DNA from: Rubrimonas sp036788415
Lineage (GTDB): Bacteria > Pseudomonadota > Alphaproteobacteria > Rhodobacterales > Rhodobacteraceae
Reading direction: 5' to 3'
Length of the DNA: 5,732 bases
NCBI RefSeq assembly: GCF_036788415.1
Contig: NZ_DAIQNN010000136.1
Location: 1 to 5,732, forward strand
Below, piece after piece: positions 4,228-5,732 of this stretch. Within the stretch, counting starts at the first letter, position 1. Every line of letters starts with the position of its first letter. Under the pieces are notes generated by a model that was not told where the DNA came from, did not search any database, and worked only from the letters and a program-made list of their open reading frames with translations. Both the position numbers and the translations under genes were made by a program.

Positions 4228-5732
4228 ATGGCGCGAGCGCGCATCGAGCCCTATCCGACCCCGGAAGCCTGGGACGGGGCGTCGCTGTTCAAACGCGCCA
4301 CACGGCTGCGGCGCGGTCTGAAGGAGCCCGGCCTGGTCGAGGTCGAACTCAGCTTCATGCGGCTCGGTCGTCGAGGGACGACGCGGGAGGGCACTGCCCA
4401 GGAGCGGCGGACCTGGGCGCCGCTCGCGCAACTGGCGCTCTATGCGCCGTTCGACGTGATCCGCGGTGGTCGCCGGGTTGCGCGCAATGACGATGAGACC
4501 CCAGTCGATATCGTGTTTCATCCGACCGGCCTTGTCGACGCGCATGTCGGCGCCGCTCCAGGCGACCCCGTCCACGAGCCCTGCCTGCTGCCGCCCGAAA
4601 GCCTCGCCGCCATGACGAGCCCGGCCTTCTTCTGCCGCGCCCAGCCCAACGATCTGATGGTTCGAACGGCCGAGCTGTTCCGGTTCTACTTCGCGCGCGC
4701 GCCGTTCCTCGTGGAACATCTCGCGCGTCGCCCCGATGCGGCACCTGGCGCCGACCTCGTCGATCCAAGCCGAACCGGCTACGTCGGCGACAGGGTGTTT
4801 CAAATCGCCCCCCTGTCGCCACGATGCCCGCGCAGCGATGCGGTGATGCTCGCGCTCGTCCTCACTGATCCAGCGCTGTCGTCCATGGTGAAAAATGTGG
4901 TCCGGGGGCTGTCTGCTCCACAAGCAAAGCGCGATGGCGCGGCAATCGCGTGCCTGCCGCCACTGCGGCGAACGCACTTGCGGGTACGACTCCTTGAATA
5001 TGCAGGCCCCTTGACGTTCTCGCCCAGAAAGAGACCGTGGGAGATCATCGAGATTCTAGCTGACCACAGCCCTCCGGCCTTCGACGAGTTGATCATCCTG
5101 TCAGAGGGCTCGGCGGGCGCTTTGGCCGTTGCCAGCGACGCGAAGGCGCCGACACGGGCCCAGCCGAGGCCGGGCTCCCTTCCAGCGTTTTTCGAACAGT
5201 CCTTGCGTGTGACAGAGATCGCGAACGATGTCCCCCGTGGTGCCCGCACGCAGACGATCCCATCGCCACTGCCGTCGCTGCAGGAGGCGTTTCCGGCCCT
5301 TGCAGAGCGGCCGGTTCGCGTCGCCCGTGAAGGTCGGCGTGTCGAACGGCACGTTATTGCCGCCGGGGTTGAATCGACCGAAACGCGTGTTGTCGGGTCA
5401 CTCTATCCCAAACGACGCGGTCGCGGCGCGCCGTCGCTGGCGCCACGACCGGCCCGACCTGCCGTTGACCGCGTGGCTGCCGACCCGGAGGCGCAGGCCA
5501 AGCCGTCGCTCCTGACCAACCCACCGACGCCGGCGCCAGCGATCGTGGCGCTCAAGACCGAGATCTTCGATCCCCGCCTCAGGGCCTTTGCCGATGCGGT
5601 CCGTCGCCTTGACGACTCCGATAGAGCCAGTCTAGTCTTTGAGACCATCAGTGACGCGTTCAACCCGGAGGTCGTCGAAGCGCTTGAGCTTCCGCTGTCC
5701 TGGCCCGGCGCAGCCCATGCGCCGGGCAGCGG
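4228..5732 (+). CDS. Putative TnsE-like target-selection protein, truncated at the window edge
   Basis: The frame is open from the ATG at 4228 to the window end, giving 501 residues with no stop. It is 13 bp after the ATPase gene and has no clear Shine-Dalgarno, so coupled translation is likely. Several blocks match in order my recollection of Tn7 TnsE (538 residues), the selector that targets replicating DNA through the sliding clamp. These are ASLFKR (18-23), RTWAPLAQLALYAPFDV (61-77), DIVFHPTGLVDAHVG (94-108), RTAELFRFYF (146-155), VFQIAPLS (190-197), ACLPPL...LRVRLLEY (241-258) and, after a Pro/Arg/Ala-rich linker (about 292-438), EIFDPRLRAFADAVRRL (445-461). The last would begin the DNA-binding C-terminal domain, most of which is outside the window. 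TnsE is reported to contact the clamp near the 146-155 block. There is no CxxC zinc-finger pattern, which argues against TniQ/TnsD. Identity is low and no alignment was run, so a novel selector unrelated to TnsE remains possible. The coding call itself is firm. Confidence 0.6.
   Translation, partial: MARARIEPYPTPEAWDGASLFKRATRLRRGLKEPGLVEVELSFMRLGRRGTTREGTAQERRTWAPLAQLALYAPFDVIRGGRRVARNDDETPVDIVFHPTGLVDAHVGAAPGDPVHEPCLLPPESLAAMTSPAFFCRAQPNDLMVRTAELFRFYFARAPFLVEHLARRPDAAPGADLVDPSRTGYVGDRVFQIAPLSPRCPRSDAVMLALVLTDPALSSMVKNVVRGLSAPQAKRDGAAIACLPPLRRTHLRVRLLEYAGPLTFSPRKRPWEIIEILADHSPPAFDELIILSEGSAGALAVASDAKAPTRAQPRPGSLPAFFEQSLRVTEIANDVPRGARTQTIPSPLPSLQEAFPALAERPVRVAREGRRVERHVIAAGVESTETRVVGSLYPKRRGRGAPSLAPRPARPAVDRVAADPEAQAKPSLLTNPPTPAPAIVALKTEIFDPRLRAFADAVRRLDDSDRASLVFETISDAFNPEVVEALELPLSWPGAAHAPGS

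Noticed and set aside
3937..4977. 346-codon open frame on the minus strand opposite the ATPase and third gene
   Set aside because: The opposite strand has the recognisable ATPase lid and the collinear third gene. The minus product is arginine-rich and shows no domain.
4228..5732. Third gene as TniQ/TnsD
   Set aside because: It lacks paired CxxC/CxxH zinc-binding residues and the TniQ N-terminal pattern. Its few cysteines are isolated.
1..5732. CRISPR array or Cas genes accompanying the Tn7-like core
   Set aside because: No regularly spaced repeats and no Cas motifs are visible in this window.

Overview
The window is high-GC DNA with strongly G/C-biased third codon positions. This suggests an alphaproteobacterial host or plasmid, but that is inferred from composition and protein style only. 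It carries the transposition end of a Tn7/Tn5053-type (TnsB/TniA plus TnsC/TniB) mobile element. Next to it, on the opposite strand, lies a complete tyrosine recombinase gene.

Layout. Positions 1-312 hold no gene I can defend; they do hold a small inverted repeat and a 10-bp tandem repeat just past the recombinase stop. Positions 313-1386 (minus) encode a 357-residue tyrosine recombinase with its full set of catalytic residues. Positions 1387-1648 are a relatively AT-rich divergent intergenic region. It contains a nested dyad of 49 bp, a near-repeat of the form GCGATA(A)TATGGG, and weak promoter candidates. Positions 1649-3385 (plus) encode a DDE transposase of the TnsB/TniA/MuA group. Positions 3396-4214 encode a short AAA+ ATPase of the TnsC/TniB group. 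From 4228 a third co-directional gene runs off the window end, giving 501 complete codons without a stop. The three plus-strand genes are 10 and 13 bp apart and look like one operon.

How the genes may work together. The transposase would bind the element ends and join them to a target, while the ATPase links transposase to target DNA and to a target selector. The third gene is in the usual selector position but has no zinc-finger pattern of TniQ/TnsD. Instead, several short blocks match, in order, my recollection of Tn7 TnsE, the selector that recognises replicating DNA through the sliding clamp. No TnsA endonuclease gene or TniQ gene is visible. If none lies beyond the window, the element should make cointegrates, and the divergent tyrosine recombinase is a plausible resolvase. 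A TniA/TniB-sized core with a TnsE-like protein and a tyrosine recombinase is the most interesting possibility here. The TnsE assignment, the resolvase role and the element ends are inferences to be tested.
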